Assembly (NCBI RefSeq): GCF_001913155.1
Contig: NZ_CP018760.1
Span: forward strand, 3,038,001 to 3,102,000
Length of the DNA: 64,000 nt
Direction: 5' to 3'
DNA from: Maribacter hydrothermalis
GTDB lineage: Bacteria > Bacteroidota > Bacteroidia > Flavobacteriales > Flavobacteriaceae
Shown here: piece after piece, positions 9,167 through 17,893 of the stretch
Numbering within the stretch: position 1 is the first letter of the stretch
Layout of the letters: each line of letters starts with the position of its first letter
Notes under the pieces: generated by a model
Seen by the model: only the letters and a program-made list of their open reading frames with translations
Told to the model about the DNA's origin: nothing
The model's database searches: none
Made by a program: the position numbers and the translations under genes

Positions 9167-9192
9167 AAAACCGGTGCTCCCACCGGTTTTTT
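9167..9192. terminator. Bidirectional intrinsic terminator
   Basis: AAAACCGGTG, loop CTCC, CACCGGTTTT, with T-runs on both strands. It sits between the convergent hydrolase (8327, plus) and DUF4197 (9308, minus) genes and should stop transcripts from both. Confidence 0.85.
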
Positions 9193-9194
9193 AC

Positions 9195-9226
9195 TAACTA
9201 ACTCAAAAAATAACTAACTCAAAAAA
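9195..9226. repeat. Perfect 16-base tandem duplication
   Basis: Two exact adjacent copies of TAACTAACTCAAAAAA (9195-9210 and 9211-9226) just after the terminator hairpin. The remainder of 9227-9307 is A/T-rich with no gene. Probably replication slippage, with no sign of function. Confidence 0.9.
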
Positions 9227-9307
9227 TTGAAAATGAATACTTTAATAAGTGTTCTCTTTCTTTTTTAACGTGTTATTTTTTAAGTTATTGTTTCAATTGA
9301 TAAAAAT

Positions 9308-10024
9308 CTATTTTTTATCTTGAAGTGCAAATACTTTCTTAAGTACATCGGTTGTTCTTGAGGAAAATTTTGTTCTTATTTCTTCTTCTTCAATAGCTAT
9401 CATTTTGTAAACACCAGAAAGGGCTTCGCCAGTAACATAATCTGTCAAGTCTGGATTTACATTGTTTGTGAGCGGTATTGCGTTATATTTTGTTATTATA
9501 GTATTCCAAATTTGATCCGCACCAACTTTATTAAATGAAGATTTAATAATAGGATTAAATTTTTCATACAAAGCTGCATTCGTCTTTGTTTCTAAAAAAG
9601 TGGTTGCTGCATTATTCTTTCCTAACAGAATGTTTTTTGCATCGGTAAAAGACATTTCCTTAATGGCGTTTACAAAAATTGGAGTAGCTTCAGATACTGC
9701 ATCTTCAGCTGCTCTATTTAAAACTTTTAAACCTTCATCAGCTAAGTTTCCTAAACCAATATCTCGTAAAGTTTTGTCTACTTTTTGTAATTCTTCTGGC
9801 ATTAGAATTTTAACTAATTCATTTTTATAAAATCCATCGGTCTTAGTTAATTTGCTTACTTGTTTTTCAATACCCTGGTCTAGGGCTTCTTTTAATCCAT
9901 TTGCAATGGCTTCATTACTTAAGCCCGTGCTCGTAGACTCGGGTAATTGGTTTACTACTTGTTGTAATTCTTGGCAAGACATTACGAGTAACATGCCAAT
10001 AACTAAGCTCATTTTTTTTATCAT
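9308..10024 (-). CDS. DUF4197 lipoprotein
   Basis: A 238-residue exported lipoprotein of unknown function. The signal peptide ends in VMSC (Cys 17), a good lipobox. The rest fits DUF4197: GLKEALDQGIEKQVSKL near 45-60, a LMPEELQKV segment near 74-82, and a helical C-terminal half with GADQIWNTI and TGEALSGVYKMIAIEE. Likely periplasm-facing. It starts 29 bases after the stop of purU on the same strand, so a purU-DUF4197 transcript is plausible, without an obvious functional link. Confidence 0.85.
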   Translation of the reverse strand: MIKKMSLVIGMLLVMSCQELQQVVNQLPESTSTGLSNEAIANGLKEALDQGIEKQVSKLTKTDGFYKNELVKILMPEELQKVDKTLRDIGLGNLADEGLKVLNRAAEDAVSEATPIFVNAIKEMSFTDAKNILLGKNNAATTFLETKTNAALYEKFNPIIKSSFNKVGADQIWNTIITKYNAIPLTNNVNPDLTDYVTGEALSGVYKMIAIEEEEIRTKFSSRTTDVLKKVFALQDKK

Positions 10025-10053
10025 AGTATAAAATTTAAAGGGTCATAAATAGG

Positions 10054-10905
10054 TTACGAGAAAATAACAGTTTTATTATTGTAGACCATAGTTTTTCGGG
10101 CAATATGAAGTTTTACGCCTCTAGAAAGGACTATTTTTTCTAAATCTCTACCCTTTGTAATAAAATCTTCAATTGAGTGCGAATGTGTTACTGTCGTGAC
10201 ATCTTGTTCAATTATAGGGCCAGCATCTAATTCTTCAGTAACATAATGGCATGTTGCCCCTATTATCTTAACCCCTCTTTTAAAAGCTGCATGGTATGGT
10301 TTGGCGCCAGCAAATGCAGGTAAAAAAGAGTGATGAATGTTTAGTATTTTATTGGGGAATTTGCTAATTAGATTGCCACTAACAATTTGCATATATCTTG
10401 CAAGTACAATAAAATCTATTTCATATGTATTAAGAAGTTTCAGTTGCTCTTTTTCAGCTTCTATTTTATTTGTTTTATTAAAAGGTATATGAAAAAATGG
10501 AATTTCGAATTGGTCTGCTATATGCTTTAGGTCTATATGATTACTTAATATAAAGGGTATTTTAACCGCAAGTTCGCCCGAGTTGTACCTACTTAATAAA
10601 TCATATAAGCAATGGTTGTACTTAGAAACAAATAAGGCCATTTTTGGTAATTTGTCATCCGTATGTAAACTCCATTCCATTTTATATATGGAAGCTAACT
10701 CCTTTTGAAACAATGATTTAAAAGATTCTAAATCAGAAAAGGTATCAGAGAATTCAATAACCATACGCATAAAAAATACATTGGCCGGTTTATCAACATG
10801 CTGATCTAGATAAACAATATTACCCTTGTTTTTATGGATAAAAGCGGTAACAGAACTTATAATACCCCCTTGGTCTGGGCAATGAACTAAAATGGTAGTT
10901 TTCAA
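10054..10905 (-). CDS. purU: Formyltetrahydrofolate deformylase
   Basis: Hydrolyses 10-formyl-THF to formate and THF, balancing one-carbon units and supplying formate for purine synthesis. It has an N-terminal ACT domain (residues 1-80, starting TTILVHCPDQGGIISS) and a C-terminal formyltransferase domain. The catalytic region NILNIHHSFLPAF near 188-200 holds the conserved His. ARYMQIVS precedes it and a GATCHYVTEELDAGPI segment follows. At 283 residues the length is normal. A minus-strand TATTTTTG (10933-10926) lies 20 bases before the ATG. Confidence 0.95.
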   Translation of the reverse strand: MKTTILVHCPDQGGIISSVTAFIHKNKGNIVYLDQHVDKPANVFFMRMVIEFSDTFSDLESFKSLFQKELASIYKMEWSLHTDDKLPKMALFVSKYNHCLYDLLSRYNSGELAVKIPFILSNHIDLKHIADQFEIPFFHIPFNKTNKIEAEKEQLKLLNTYEIDFIVLARYMQIVSGNLISKFPNKILNIHHSFLPAFAGAKPYHAAFKRGVKIIGATCHYVTEELDAGPIIEQDVTTVTHSHSIEDFITKGRDLEKIVLSRGVKLHIARKTMVYNNKTVIFS

Positions 10906-10991
10906 TAGTGTAAATATTAAGCCACCAAAAATAGGCGATAATTTTTAGATTAGTAGCTTATATAACTATATAATAGGGTATTTAATAAAGA

Positions 10992-11381
10992 CTATAAGTG
11001 TTCAGATTTCCACGCTTTATACGATTTTCTAAAGCTTTTTATTTCTGTTCGCAGTAAATTAATATATTCAGTTTCTTTTACGCCATCTTTTTCTAAACCC
11101 ATACAGTATGAGTTTATATTTCGTATTATTATGTTGATAAACGAAATGGTTTCTAATCGCTCATTATTACAATTCGAGTATTCTACTTGGGCAATTTTTT
11201 GAGGAATTAAAATAGAATCGGTTAAAATGGAATTGGCCATAATGTCTCTAAGACTTTTTGATTCGTAAAGTCTCATAAGGTCTTTATTAAAAGATACATA
11301 AGACGCAATCTCCCTGCTCATGGTGCAAAGCTCTAGCGCTTTTCTGTAAATGGGTAAATTTTTTAAACTACGATAAGCCAT
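10992..11381 (-). CDS. Small helical protein, possibly four-helix-bundle type
   Basis: Not firmly recognised. The 129-residue product has no signal peptide and looks all-helical: SLKNLPIYRKALELCTMSREIAS at the start, a central SLRDIMANSILTDSILIPQKIAQVE and a basic end KSFRKSYKAWKSEHL. The Lys-Ala-Leu-Glu-Leu start and bundle pattern recall the 23S rRNA-intervening-sequence/bAvd-like four-helix proteins, but this is weak inference from layout. It is divergent from the Lrp regulator at 11501 with 119 bases between. No close promoter box was found on its strand. Confidence 0.6.
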   Translation of the reverse strand: MAYRSLKNLPIYRKALELCTMSREIASYVSFNKDLMRLYESKSLRDIMANSILTDSILIPQKIAQVEYSNCNNERLETISFINIIIRNINSYCMGLEKDGVKETEYINLLRTEIKSFRKSYKAWKSEHL

Positions 11382-11500
11382 ATTGTGCGTTACTATTGGG
11401 ACTATATAAAATTACGTTAGTTATCTCATTATTTTCTATTGATTTTAAATGTATTTTGTAAATTTACTTTAGTTACGTTAATTTTTAAATACATATACTT

Positions 11501-11950
11501 TTGAATCCAAAGATAGATGAGCTTAATTGGAAAATACTGAAACAGTTACATAATAATGCACGAGAATCTTTTGCAAATATTGGTCGTGCTGTTGGCCTCA
11601 CAGCTCCTGCAGTAGCAGAACGTGTAAAGAAAATGGAGGATTTAGGAATAATTAAAGGTTATAAAGTATCCGTATCTCATGCACTTACCGGTCATCAGCT
11701 GAAAGCAATAATAACATTGAGAGCTTTTATGGGGAAACTAAAACCTTTTTTGGCCGTAGTTCTTACATTAGATGAAGTTATAAATTGTTATAGGATTACT
11801 GGAAATGAAAATATTGTTATGGAGGTGGTTTTAAAGGATCAATTTCATCTGGAGAAGTTTATTGATCAACTAATACAATATGGAGAAACTAGAACGCATA
11901 TTGTGCTGTCGCAAGTTATTTCTAATGCCCCAATGCATAAAATAAAATAA
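11501..11950 (+). CDS. Lrp/AsnC family transcriptional regulator
   Basis: A 149-residue DNA-binding regulator that probably senses amino acids. An N-terminal winged helix-turn-helix (residues 3-60) includes ESFANIGRAVGLTAPAVAERVKKMEDLGIIKGY in pieces typical of Lrp. The C-terminal RAM/effector domain (70-145) has the usual GENIVMEV-like segment NENIVMEVV near 104. The start is TTG at 11501: the next ATG in frame (11633) would delete most of the HTH. A TACTTTTG box overlaps this TTG, so the true 5' end is uncertain. Targets are unknown; the divergent helical protein gene is a candidate. Confidence 0.9.
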   Translation: MNPKIDELNWKILKQLHNNARESFANIGRAVGLTAPAVAERVKKMEDLGIIKGYKVSVSHALTGHQLKAIITLRAFMGKLKPFLAVVLTLDEVINCYRITGNENIVMEVVLKDQFHLEKFIDQLIQYGETRTHIVLSQVISNAPMHKIK

Positions 11951-12067
11951 ATTTATAATGTGCTGAAACGTTGCGGTTGTCTTGTTTCATTTTGGGATTG
12001 CCTATAAAATGTATAGTAATTAAAATGATATTTCATTTTTGGCTAGATTTTTGATGAAAAAAATATA

Positions 12068-13480
12068 ATGAAAAAAATACTATTCCTTGCTTTTGCCTTA
12101 TTATCGTGCTCTGGGTTTTCTCAAGAAGTGAGACTTTTAAAAGGAGCAATTACGGAGAATATAGCAGTAAATGATTCACTAAAAGAAACATATTCACTCT
12201 ATTTGCCTTCAACCTTTAAATTGGGGCAACCTTTGCCCGTAATTTTTGTGTTTGATTTAAAGGGCAATGGAAAGGCTTCTGTTTCTATGTTAATGCAAGC
12301 GGCCGAAAAAGAAAATTATATATTGGCAAGTTCAGATAATGTTAATGATTCGCTTTCAATTTCTGCTAATGTTTTAATAGCCAACAGAATGTTTAATGCG
12401 GTAATAAATACGGTGCCAATTGCTAAAAATAGGACGTATACCGCTGGCTTTGGCAGTGGGGCTATGTTTGCATCTGTTTTGCCAACTTTTATAAAGGAGA
12501 TTAAAGGTGTTGTTTCAATTGGTGCATCTGTAGGCAATGTAGAGATTTTAAGTTCTAAGCAAACATTTCAATTTGTAGGTATTGTTAGTCGATTGGATTA
12601 CAACTTTAGAAGTATGCTTACTACACGTGCTTATTTAAATAAATTAAAATTTATTAATCAATTGTTGGTTTTTGACAATGATCGCATTTTGCCGGATACT
12701 GAAACTATTGCAAACGCATTTAGAATGCTAACCTTAACAAGTATGGCAAAAGGTGATGTTTTACGCAATGATAGTTTAATAACTGATTCTTATACTAAGT
12801 TTTTAACAAATGCAAATAGCTTTGTTTCTAATGACAAACCTATTTTGGCAACATATCAAATGTTAGATATAGAGAAGATTTTTAATCCCTTAATTGATAT
12901 AGATTCTCTTAAAACGTCTCAGAAGTCTTTGCGAAGAAGTATGGCCTATAGAAGAGCAAACAGAAGTCAGAATAGCTACTTTTTAAAAGAAGATTTTTTA
13001 AAAGAGGATTATAGTTATTATTTAGAAGAAGATATCTTATCATATAATTATGCCAACTTAGGGTGGTGGAAATTTCAGATGGAAGATTTAGCTAAACTAG
13101 ATAAAAGCACGGTGTTGTTTGAACGCCAAATGTCCAGTAGATTAAGAGGCTATATAAACGCATTGATTTCAGATAATATTGATTTTATTGAAGCAGATAA
13201 ACAAGTTGATTTAGAGGCTTTGAATTTATTGTATATGATTAAAACTATTACTGCACCTTTAGATTTTTCGCCGTATCTAAAGGTGATTTCTACAAGTGCC
13301 CAAATGGAAGATTATGGGACTGCACTATTTTATTTAGAGGAGCTTTTGAAAAATGGATATACCAATAAAAATGAGCTTTATGAATTAGAGCATACGGCTT
13401 TGTTTCGTATAACACCAGAATTTAACGAACTTGTGGAAAAGTATTTAAAAAAGGCTCGCTACGATATTATTGAACAGTAA
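12068..13480 (+). CDS. Exported alpha/beta-hydrolase-like protein with degenerate nucleophile elbow
   Basis: A 470-residue secreted protein (signal peptide ending SGFSQ). Residues 30-215 look like an alpha/beta-hydrolase fold of the esterase/depolymerase type: LPVIFVFDLKGNG near 56-68 and the expected nucleophile region TAGFGSGAMFA near 123-133. There the motif is F-G-S-G-A rather than G-x-S-x-G, so activity is doubtful. The second half (250-470) is helical, with TPR-like spacing near the end (AMEDYGTALFYLEELLKNGYTN in part). Its stop overlaps the convergent DJ-1-like gene by 14 bases. Function unknown: a pseudoenzyme or binding protein is possible. Confidence 0.75.
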   Translation: MKKILFLAFALLSCSGFSQEVRLLKGAITENIAVNDSLKETYSLYLPSTFKLGQPLPVIFVFDLKGNGKASVSMLMQAAEKENYILASSDNVNDSLSISANVLIANRMFNAVINTVPIAKNRTYTAGFGSGAMFASVLPTFIKEIKGVVSIGASVGNVEILSSKQTFQFVGIVSRLDYNFRSMLTTRAYLNKLKFINQLLVFDNDRILPDTETIANAFRMLTLTSMAKGDVLRNDSLITDSYTKFLTNANSFVSNDKPILATYQMLDIEKIFNPLIDIDSLKTSQKSLRRSMAYRRANRSQNSYFLKEDFLKEDYSYYLEEDILSYNYANLGWWKFQMEDLAKLDKSTVLFERQMSSRLRGYINALISDNIDFIEADKQVDLEALNLLYMIKTITAPLDFSPYLKVISTSAQMEDYGTALFYLEELLKNGYTNKNELYELEHTALFRITPEFNELVEKYLKKARYDIIEQ

Positions 13481-14210
13481 GGTGAGGAACTTGCTCTAAA
13501 TTCCAATCTATGACTAATCCTTTAGCTAACGATTTGGCAATCTCTTCTCCATAAAGAATTTCGCATAAGTAAAGGGCGGCTTCAAAGCTTTTAGCGCCAC
13601 CAGCAGAGGTAATATATTTTTCATCATGAACAAATAACACATTATCTTTAATATCAAGATTTGGGAACATTTTTCTGTAATTTTCAACATCACTAGGAAA
13701 AGTTGTAGATGCAACAGAATCTAGTATTCCCGATTTTGCCAAAGGAAAAGCGCCATCGCAATGGCTGGTCATATACAAAGCGTTTTCGTCAGTGGTTTTA
13801 ATGAAATTGATCATTAACTCATCTGTTAAGTCCTTACCCATTGAATGCTCTGCACTGGGAACTACTAAAATATCAATTTTAGGTAAATCATCTTTTGTAT
13901 AATCATAATCCGGTAAAATACGAACACCTTCAAAGGTAGTGATCGGGTCTAGTGTATTTGCAACCGTAAATGTATTCATTGCCTTAATGCCTTTTCTAAA
14001 TTTAGTATGTTGAAAAATATCAAAAGGTGCGGTAAATTCTGTATTGTAAGTGCCGTCCATAATTAAAAAAGCTACATTGTAACTTTCGGGGTTTAGCTCT
14101 GGGATAACTCTAGTACCCTTTTTTGCTATTTTTATATTAGAGGATGAATTTTTCTGATTACAGCTTAAAAAAATAAATGAAATGAGAAGTAAAAAGGGTA
14201 TAAATTTCAT
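13467..14210 (-). CDS. DJ-1/PfpI-family lipoprotein
   Basis: A 247-residue exported lipoprotein: signal peptide with lipobox FLSC (Cys 17). The mature part (residues 40-240) is a class-I glutamine-amidotransferase-like/DJ-1 fold. VAFLIMDGTYNTEFTAP opens the domain, DILVVPSAEHSM precedes the elbow, and the nucleophile is Cys in TSHCDGAFPLA near residue 150, followed by GGAKSFEAALYL near 206-217. Such periplasmic DJ-1/AraC-N-like proteins are of unknown role. It overlaps the convergent gene's stop by 14 bases. Confidence 0.82.
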   Translation of the reverse strand: MKFIPFLLLISFIFLSCNQKNSSSNIKIAKKGTRVIPELNPESYNVAFLIMDGTYNTEFTAPFDIFQHTKFRKGIKAMNTFTVANTLDPITTFEGVRILPDYDYTKDDLPKIDILVVPSAEHSMGKDLTDELMINFIKTTDENALYMTSHCDGAFPLAKSGILDSVASTTFPSDVENYRKMFPNLDIKDNVLFVHDEKYITSAGGAKSFEAALYLCEILYGEEIAKSLAKGLVIDWNLEQVPHLTVQ

Positions 14211-14297
14211 ATGATATTATATCTGGTTCTAAAGTACAATTATATGTAAAATAAATGCAGTGAATAAATTGTATTTTTGAAGGGTAAACGAAGAAGA

Positions 14298-14942
14298 ATG
14301 AAAGTATTTATTGCGGTTTTGGTTTTTAGTGTATTTATTTCATGCGGACAAGAAAAGAAATATCATGACTCAAAAAATGATATTAAGGCAAGTGTGGTTT
14401 CGGATAAATTGGCAGATATTTTATTGTTTCAAGAAGAATTGAATGCGGAATTCAAGAATCCCGAAACTTCACCTTTAGCAGATAGATTTCGGGCAGATTT
14501 TGAAACCTTGGATTTTTTTAAGCCTGATACCAATTATGTGATAGTCGCAGAATTTGTTCGAACTCCTGATGCTTTACCGTTTTCTATGCCAACTACTACT
14601 GAAAGGGAATCTACAGAGGTGCTTTATGGAATAGCTAAATTTACATTGAACGGAAAACAACAACAACTAGAAATTTACCAAACCCCTGAATTAATTACAC
14701 AAGAAAAATACAAAGATTACTTGTTTTTACCTTTTACGGATGATACCAATGGAGAGGAAACATACGGTGGCGGACGTTATTTAGATTTAAGAATACCTAA
14801 AGGGAACACCATAATTTTAGATTTTAATAAGGCATATAACCCATATTGCGCATATAACAAGAAGTTTAGCTGTCCGTTAGTGCCGGCCATAAATAATTTA
14901 AATACTGAGATTAGGGTAGGTGTAAAGGCGTTTAAGTATTGA
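14298..14942 (+). CDS. DUF1684 lipoprotein
   Basis: A 214-residue lipoprotein of unknown function. ATG at 14298 is chosen over an in-frame TTG at 14277 because it puts a clean signal peptide first (MKVFIAVLVFSVFISCGQ, lipobox ISC). DUF1684 landmarks: FKPDTNYVIVAEF near 73-85, a central LYGIAKFTLNG near 111-121, LFLPFTDDTNGEETYGGGRYLDLR near 142-165, and the signature DFNKAYNPYCAYN plus CPLVPAINN near 175-198. Family members usually occur singly. It is followed by a bidirectional terminator. Confidence 0.85.
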   Translation: MKVFIAVLVFSVFISCGQEKKYHDSKNDIKASVVSDKLADILLFQEELNAEFKNPETSPLADRFRADFETLDFFKPDTNYVIVAEFVRTPDALPFSMPTTTERESTEVLYGIAKFTLNGKQQQLEIYQTPELITQEKYKDYLFLPFTDDTNGEETYGGGRYLDLRIPKGNTIILDFNKAYNPYCAYNKKFSCPLVPAINNLNTEIRVGVKAFKY

Positions 14943-14955
14943 ATATTGAAATAAA

Positions 14956-14984
14956 AAAACTCGGTATTAAATACCGAGTTTTAA
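14956..14984. terminator. Bidirectional intrinsic terminator
   Basis: AAAACTCGGTA, loop TTAAA, TACCGAGTTTT, flanked by A and T runs. It separates the DUF1684 gene (plus) from the convergent porin gene at 15020 (minus). Confidence 0.85.
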
Positions 14985-15019
14985 AACTTAAACTATAAAA
15001 TCAACAATTATTTTTTTGC

Positions 15020-16084
15020 TTAGAAAGAGTAGACTGCTGCAAGAACAAATGATGAAAGACTACTCATAGCTTCTCCGTCACCGTTTACAAATGTAGTATC
15101 TTCAGATGTGCTGTCTAGTCTTAATTCTGGCTTAATAATTAAGTTGCCAATTGTAGCACTTCCTGTAAGGGTTACGGCAAAAACACTAGCATCACCTTCA
15201 GCATCAACAGCGCCTATAGCACCAAATAAATCAGTTTCAGCAAAATATTCACCTCTTAGTCCTATGGTGAAATTTTCAGAAGTTGCTAATTGCGGGTAAA
15301 CTGCCACACCTGCAAAACTTCCGATACCGTCTTCTTCGTCTCCACTAAAATAGGCAGCATTTAGACCTAAGAAGAAGTCATCCGATAAGTCAAATCCACC
15401 AGTGTAATCTATTTCAAAAGAACCATTGTCCAATAATAAGTTTGCATATTGACCACTATATCCAAGTTGAACGCCATACGTATATTGTCCAGTTGGATTG
15501 AACTCGGTTAAATCTGTAGGGTTCATTACCGCTAACATTAGGCTAAAGTCATCAGATAAGGCAAAATCTGCTTTTAGACCAGTGTGTGAGAATGGACCAT
15601 ATGAGAACAAATAAGATGTACTATAATTAAAATTAGCTGCTGGTGAAATAACTTCATAACCTAAGAATGTATTGAAATTACCAAAAGTTAAGGTGACCTT
15701 GTCACTTATATCCCAATACACATATAGTTGATTTACAATATCACCTGTTGCTGAATACATTGGAGATGCAAAAATTGCATCTGTACCTCTAGGACCAAAA
15801 ACTAAATCTGCAACGAAACCTACTTTTTCGCCTTCATATCCAGCTATAACATTTGCCATACCCAAGGAGAAACCAGGTAAATTGGCAAATGAACTACCAG
15901 GGGCTTGAGCGTCAATACCATTTCCTGCACTTAAGTTTGCTCTGTAATATGCATCAATAGATCCGCTGATAGAGAATTTTTTTTCTTCAACTTCTTCTTG
16001 AGCAATTATTCCTGAAATAACAAAAAGCATTAATGTAGTGGTAAAGATATTTTTTACGTATTTTGTAATTATAATCGTTTTCAT
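15020..16084 (-). CDS. Outer-membrane beta-barrel porin next to the ammonium transporter
   Basis: A 354-residue exported beta-barrel: signal peptide (hydrophobic stretch near 14-27 ending IIAQ), then repeated alternating strands with Gly/Tyr/Phe and a C-terminal LAAVYSF ending in Phe, typical of outer-membrane proteins. It resembles the BBP2-like porins often seen in Bacteroidota. It lies 105 bases downstream of amt on the same strand, with no -7 box in the gap, so it may be read from the glnK-amt transcript. Likely role, by context: passage of small nitrogen compounds across the outer membrane. Specificity is not shown by sequence. Confidence 0.82.
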   Translation of the reverse strand: MKTIIITKYVKNIFTTTLMLFVISGIIAQEEVEEKKFSISGSIDAYYRANLSAGNGIDAQAPGSSFANLPGFSLGMANVIAGYEGEKVGFVADLVFGPRGTDAIFASPMYSATGDIVNQLYVYWDISDKVTLTFGNFNTFLGYEVISPAANFNYSTSYLFSYGPFSHTGLKADFALSDDFSLMLAVMNPTDLTEFNPTGQYTYGVQLGYSGQYANLLLDNGSFEIDYTGGFDLSDDFFLGLNAAYFSGDEEDGIGSFAGVAVYPQLATSENFTIGLRGEYFAETDLFGAIGAVDAEGDASVFAVTLTGSATIGNLIIKPELRLDSTSEDTTFVNGDGEAMSSLSSFVLAAVYSF

Positions 16085-16153
16085 AAATTTTGTTTTTAAT
16101 TCCCGTTTGGGATTAATTAATTTGAGAGAATAAATTTGTAGAATGGTTATGAA

Positions 16154-16179
16154 ACGGAGCGTTCTGCAAAACGCTCCGT
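16154..16179 (-). terminator. Strong hairpin between amt and the porin gene
   Basis: Ten-base perfect arms ACGGAGCGTT/AACGCTCCGT with a 6-base loop. On the transcript strand of amt only three U follow it; the long T-run is on the opposite strand. It could be a leaky terminator or an RNA-stabilising/processing hairpin that sets porin expression relative to amt. Confidence 0.6.
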
Positions 16180-16189
16180 ATTTTTTTAT

Positions 16190-17428
16190 TTAGTGATCGT
16201 TCATTCTAAAGTCGGCATAAGCATCCATGCCGTGCTCATGAATATCCAAACCTTCAATTTCTTCCTCTTTTGAAACCCTAAGGCCTATTGTTGCTTTTAA
16301 GGTTCCTAGGATGATCCCAGAAGTTATTATGCAAAATCCACCGACAATTAGTACGCCATATAATTGGGTCATGAATTGAGCACCACTAGCCAGGTTTCCA
16401 AAAATACCTACAGCTAAAGTTCCCCAAATTCCACAAATTAAATGTACAGCTACAGCACCTACAGGGTCATCTAATTTAATTTTGTCCACTAAAGCTACCC
16501 CACCTACTATTATAGCTCCGGCAATAAAACCAATAACAACAGCTTCGTTCGGTGACATTAAATCTGCACCGGCGGTAATACCCACTAATCCACCTAGTAT
16601 ACCGTTGAGGAACATTGTTAAATCAAGATTCTTATGTAATATGGTAGAAGTGATCATGGCCCCGAACCCGCCTGCAGCAGCTGCTAAACTTGTGGTAACC
16701 AATACTAATGAAGTTAATTCTGGATCTGCAGATAATACTGACCCACCATTGAAACCGAACCATCCTAACCATAATATTAGTACGCCAGCGGTTGCCATTG
16801 GTATACTGTGGCCCGGTATTGCGTTTGGTTTACCTTCTTTGCCAAATTTCCCAATTCTTGAGCCTAATAAGAATATAGCTACTATGGCGGCCCATCCGCC
16901 TACAGAGTGTACTAATGTTGAACCTGCAAAATCATAGAATCCCCATGAGTCTAAAAATCCGCCACCCCATTTCCACGCACCAACAATAGGATAAACTATA
17001 CCCACATATACTACTGTGAAAATCATGAAAGAACCAATTTTCATGCGCTCTGCTACAGCTCCAGATACAATTGTTGCTGCGGTGGCCGCAAACATTCCTT
17101 GAAAAAGAAAATCTGTCCACCAGGTATAACCGCCATCTGCATATTCAGCCGTCATTCCGCCTTCAGGAGCTGCAATTCCGAATCCTGCAAATTTTAATAG
17201 TCCCATATCGCCATCTTCAAATCCTGGGTACATTAAATTAAAGCCAAAAGCATAATATAGAAGTAAGCCTCCTGTTATAATAAAGATGTTTTTAAATAAG
17301 ATATTGATTGTATTTTTTTGTCTTGTAAGTCCTATTTCTAGAAAAGCAAAACCTGTGTGCATGAAAAATACCAATGCGGTAGCTACCATCATCCATACGT
17401 TATTTACTGTAAATAATCCTACGTCCAT
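16190..17428 (-). CDS. amt: Ammonium transporter (Amt/MEP/Rh)
   Basis: Inner-membrane ammonium channel of 412 residues, with about 11 hydrophobic segments. The pore twin histidines are visible in TLVHSVGGWAA (near 171-181) and AVAVHLICGIWGT (near 327-339). The segment FQGMFAATAATIVSGAVAER near 109-128 is the Amt signature region. The C-terminal tail (after 385) GLRVSKEEEIEGLDIHEHG is the usual PII-contacting/gating tail. It is 29 bases downstream of the PII gene, forming the classic glnK-amt pair; PII blocks Amt when nitrogen is plentiful. Confidence 0.97.
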   Translation of the reverse strand: MDVGLFTVNNVWMMVATALVFFMHTGFAFLEIGLTRQKNTINILFKNIFIITGGLLLYYAFGFNLMYPGFEDGDMGLLKFAGFGIAAPEGGMTAEYADGGYTWWTDFLFQGMFAATAATIVSGAVAERMKIGSFMIFTVVYVGIVYPIVGAWKWGGGFLDSWGFYDFAGSTLVHSVGGWAAIVAIFLLGSRIGKFGKEGKPNAIPGHSIPMATAGVLILWLGWFGFNGGSVLSADPELTSLVLVTTSLAAAAGGFGAMITSTILHKNLDLTMFLNGILGGLVGITAGADLMSPNEAVVIGFIAGAIIVGGVALVDKIKLDDPVGAVAVHLICGIWGTLAVGIFGNLASGAQFMTQLYGVLIVGGFCIITSGIILGTLKATIGLRVSKEEEIEGLDIHEHGMDAYADFRMNDH

Positions 17429-17457
17429 TTTTTTAATTTTTTAATTTGTGAATTGGT

Positions 17458-17796
17458 TTAGTTGATTCCCGCTAGGCCTTTTTCTTTTGTTCTAATTCTA
17501 TAGGCCTCTTGTATGTCGGAAACAAAAATTTTACCGTCACCTACATTACCAGAATATGCGGACTCAAGAATAGAATTCACTGTTCTTTCAAGAAAGTCAT
17601 CTGATACTACTATTGATAGGTATCTACGTTGAATATCTGTTGTGCTATAAGAAATACCACGATACACATGACCTTGCTTTTCATTTCCTACTCCTGTTAC
17701 ATCCCAATAACTAAAGAAATTAACCTCAATTTTGTGTAATGCCTCTTTGACATCGTCAAACTTCGATTTTCTGATAATTGCCTCGATTTTTTTCAT
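17458..17796 (-). CDS. glnK: PII nitrogen regulatory protein (GlnB/GlnK)
   Basis: Trimeric sensor of ATP/ADP and 2-oxoglutarate that gates Amt. The 112 residues are the standard length. The T-loop region GHVYRGISYSTTD (near 37-49) keeps the tyrosine equivalent to the uridylylation site. GNVGDGKIFV near 85-94 is the PII C-terminal signature, and RIRTKEKG near 101-108 the B-loop/nucleotide end. First gene of the glnK-amt-(porin) group; GlnK is chosen over GlnB because of this linkage. A -7 box and two inverted repeats lie upstream. Confidence 0.95.
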   Translation of the reverse strand: MKKIEAIIRKSKFDDVKEALHKIEVNFFSYWDVTGVGNEKQGHVYRGISYSTTDIQRRYLSIVVSDDFLERTVNSILESAYSGNVGDGKIFVSDIQEAYRIRTKEKGLAGIN

Positions 17797-17818
17797 TTAA
17801 TTAAGTTTTTGATATAGC

Positions 17819-17826
17819 CAAATATA
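17819..17826 (-). promoter_or_regulatory. -7 promoter box of glnK-amt
   Basis: Minus-strand TATATTTG matches TAnnTTTG exactly, 22 bases before the glnK ATG at 17796. No TTTG occurs at the -33 position: that region is occupied by the inverted repeat 17841-17862. Confidence 0.6.
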
Positions 17827-17840
17827 TGTTAAAATAAATA

Positions 17841-17862
17841 TACCCCTATTTATTTAGGGGTT
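17841..17862. promoter_or_regulatory. glnK-proximal inverted repeat TACCC-N12-GGGTT, putative operator
   Basis: Arms ACCCCTA (17842-17848) and TAGGGGT (17855-17861) pair perfectly over 7 bases. Overall length (22) and the TACCC...GGGT core equal those of the repeat between the GS genes. It covers the -33 position of the glnK promoter, where either an activator or a repressor could act. Confidence 0.5.
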
Positions 17863-17893
17863 AATTGAATATTATTATCATTATAATAATTTA

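Noticed and set aside
11496..11503. TACTTTTG box overlapping the TTG start of the Lrp gene
   Set aside because: A real promoter here would begin transcription inside the HTH-coding part; kept only as a caution about the start.
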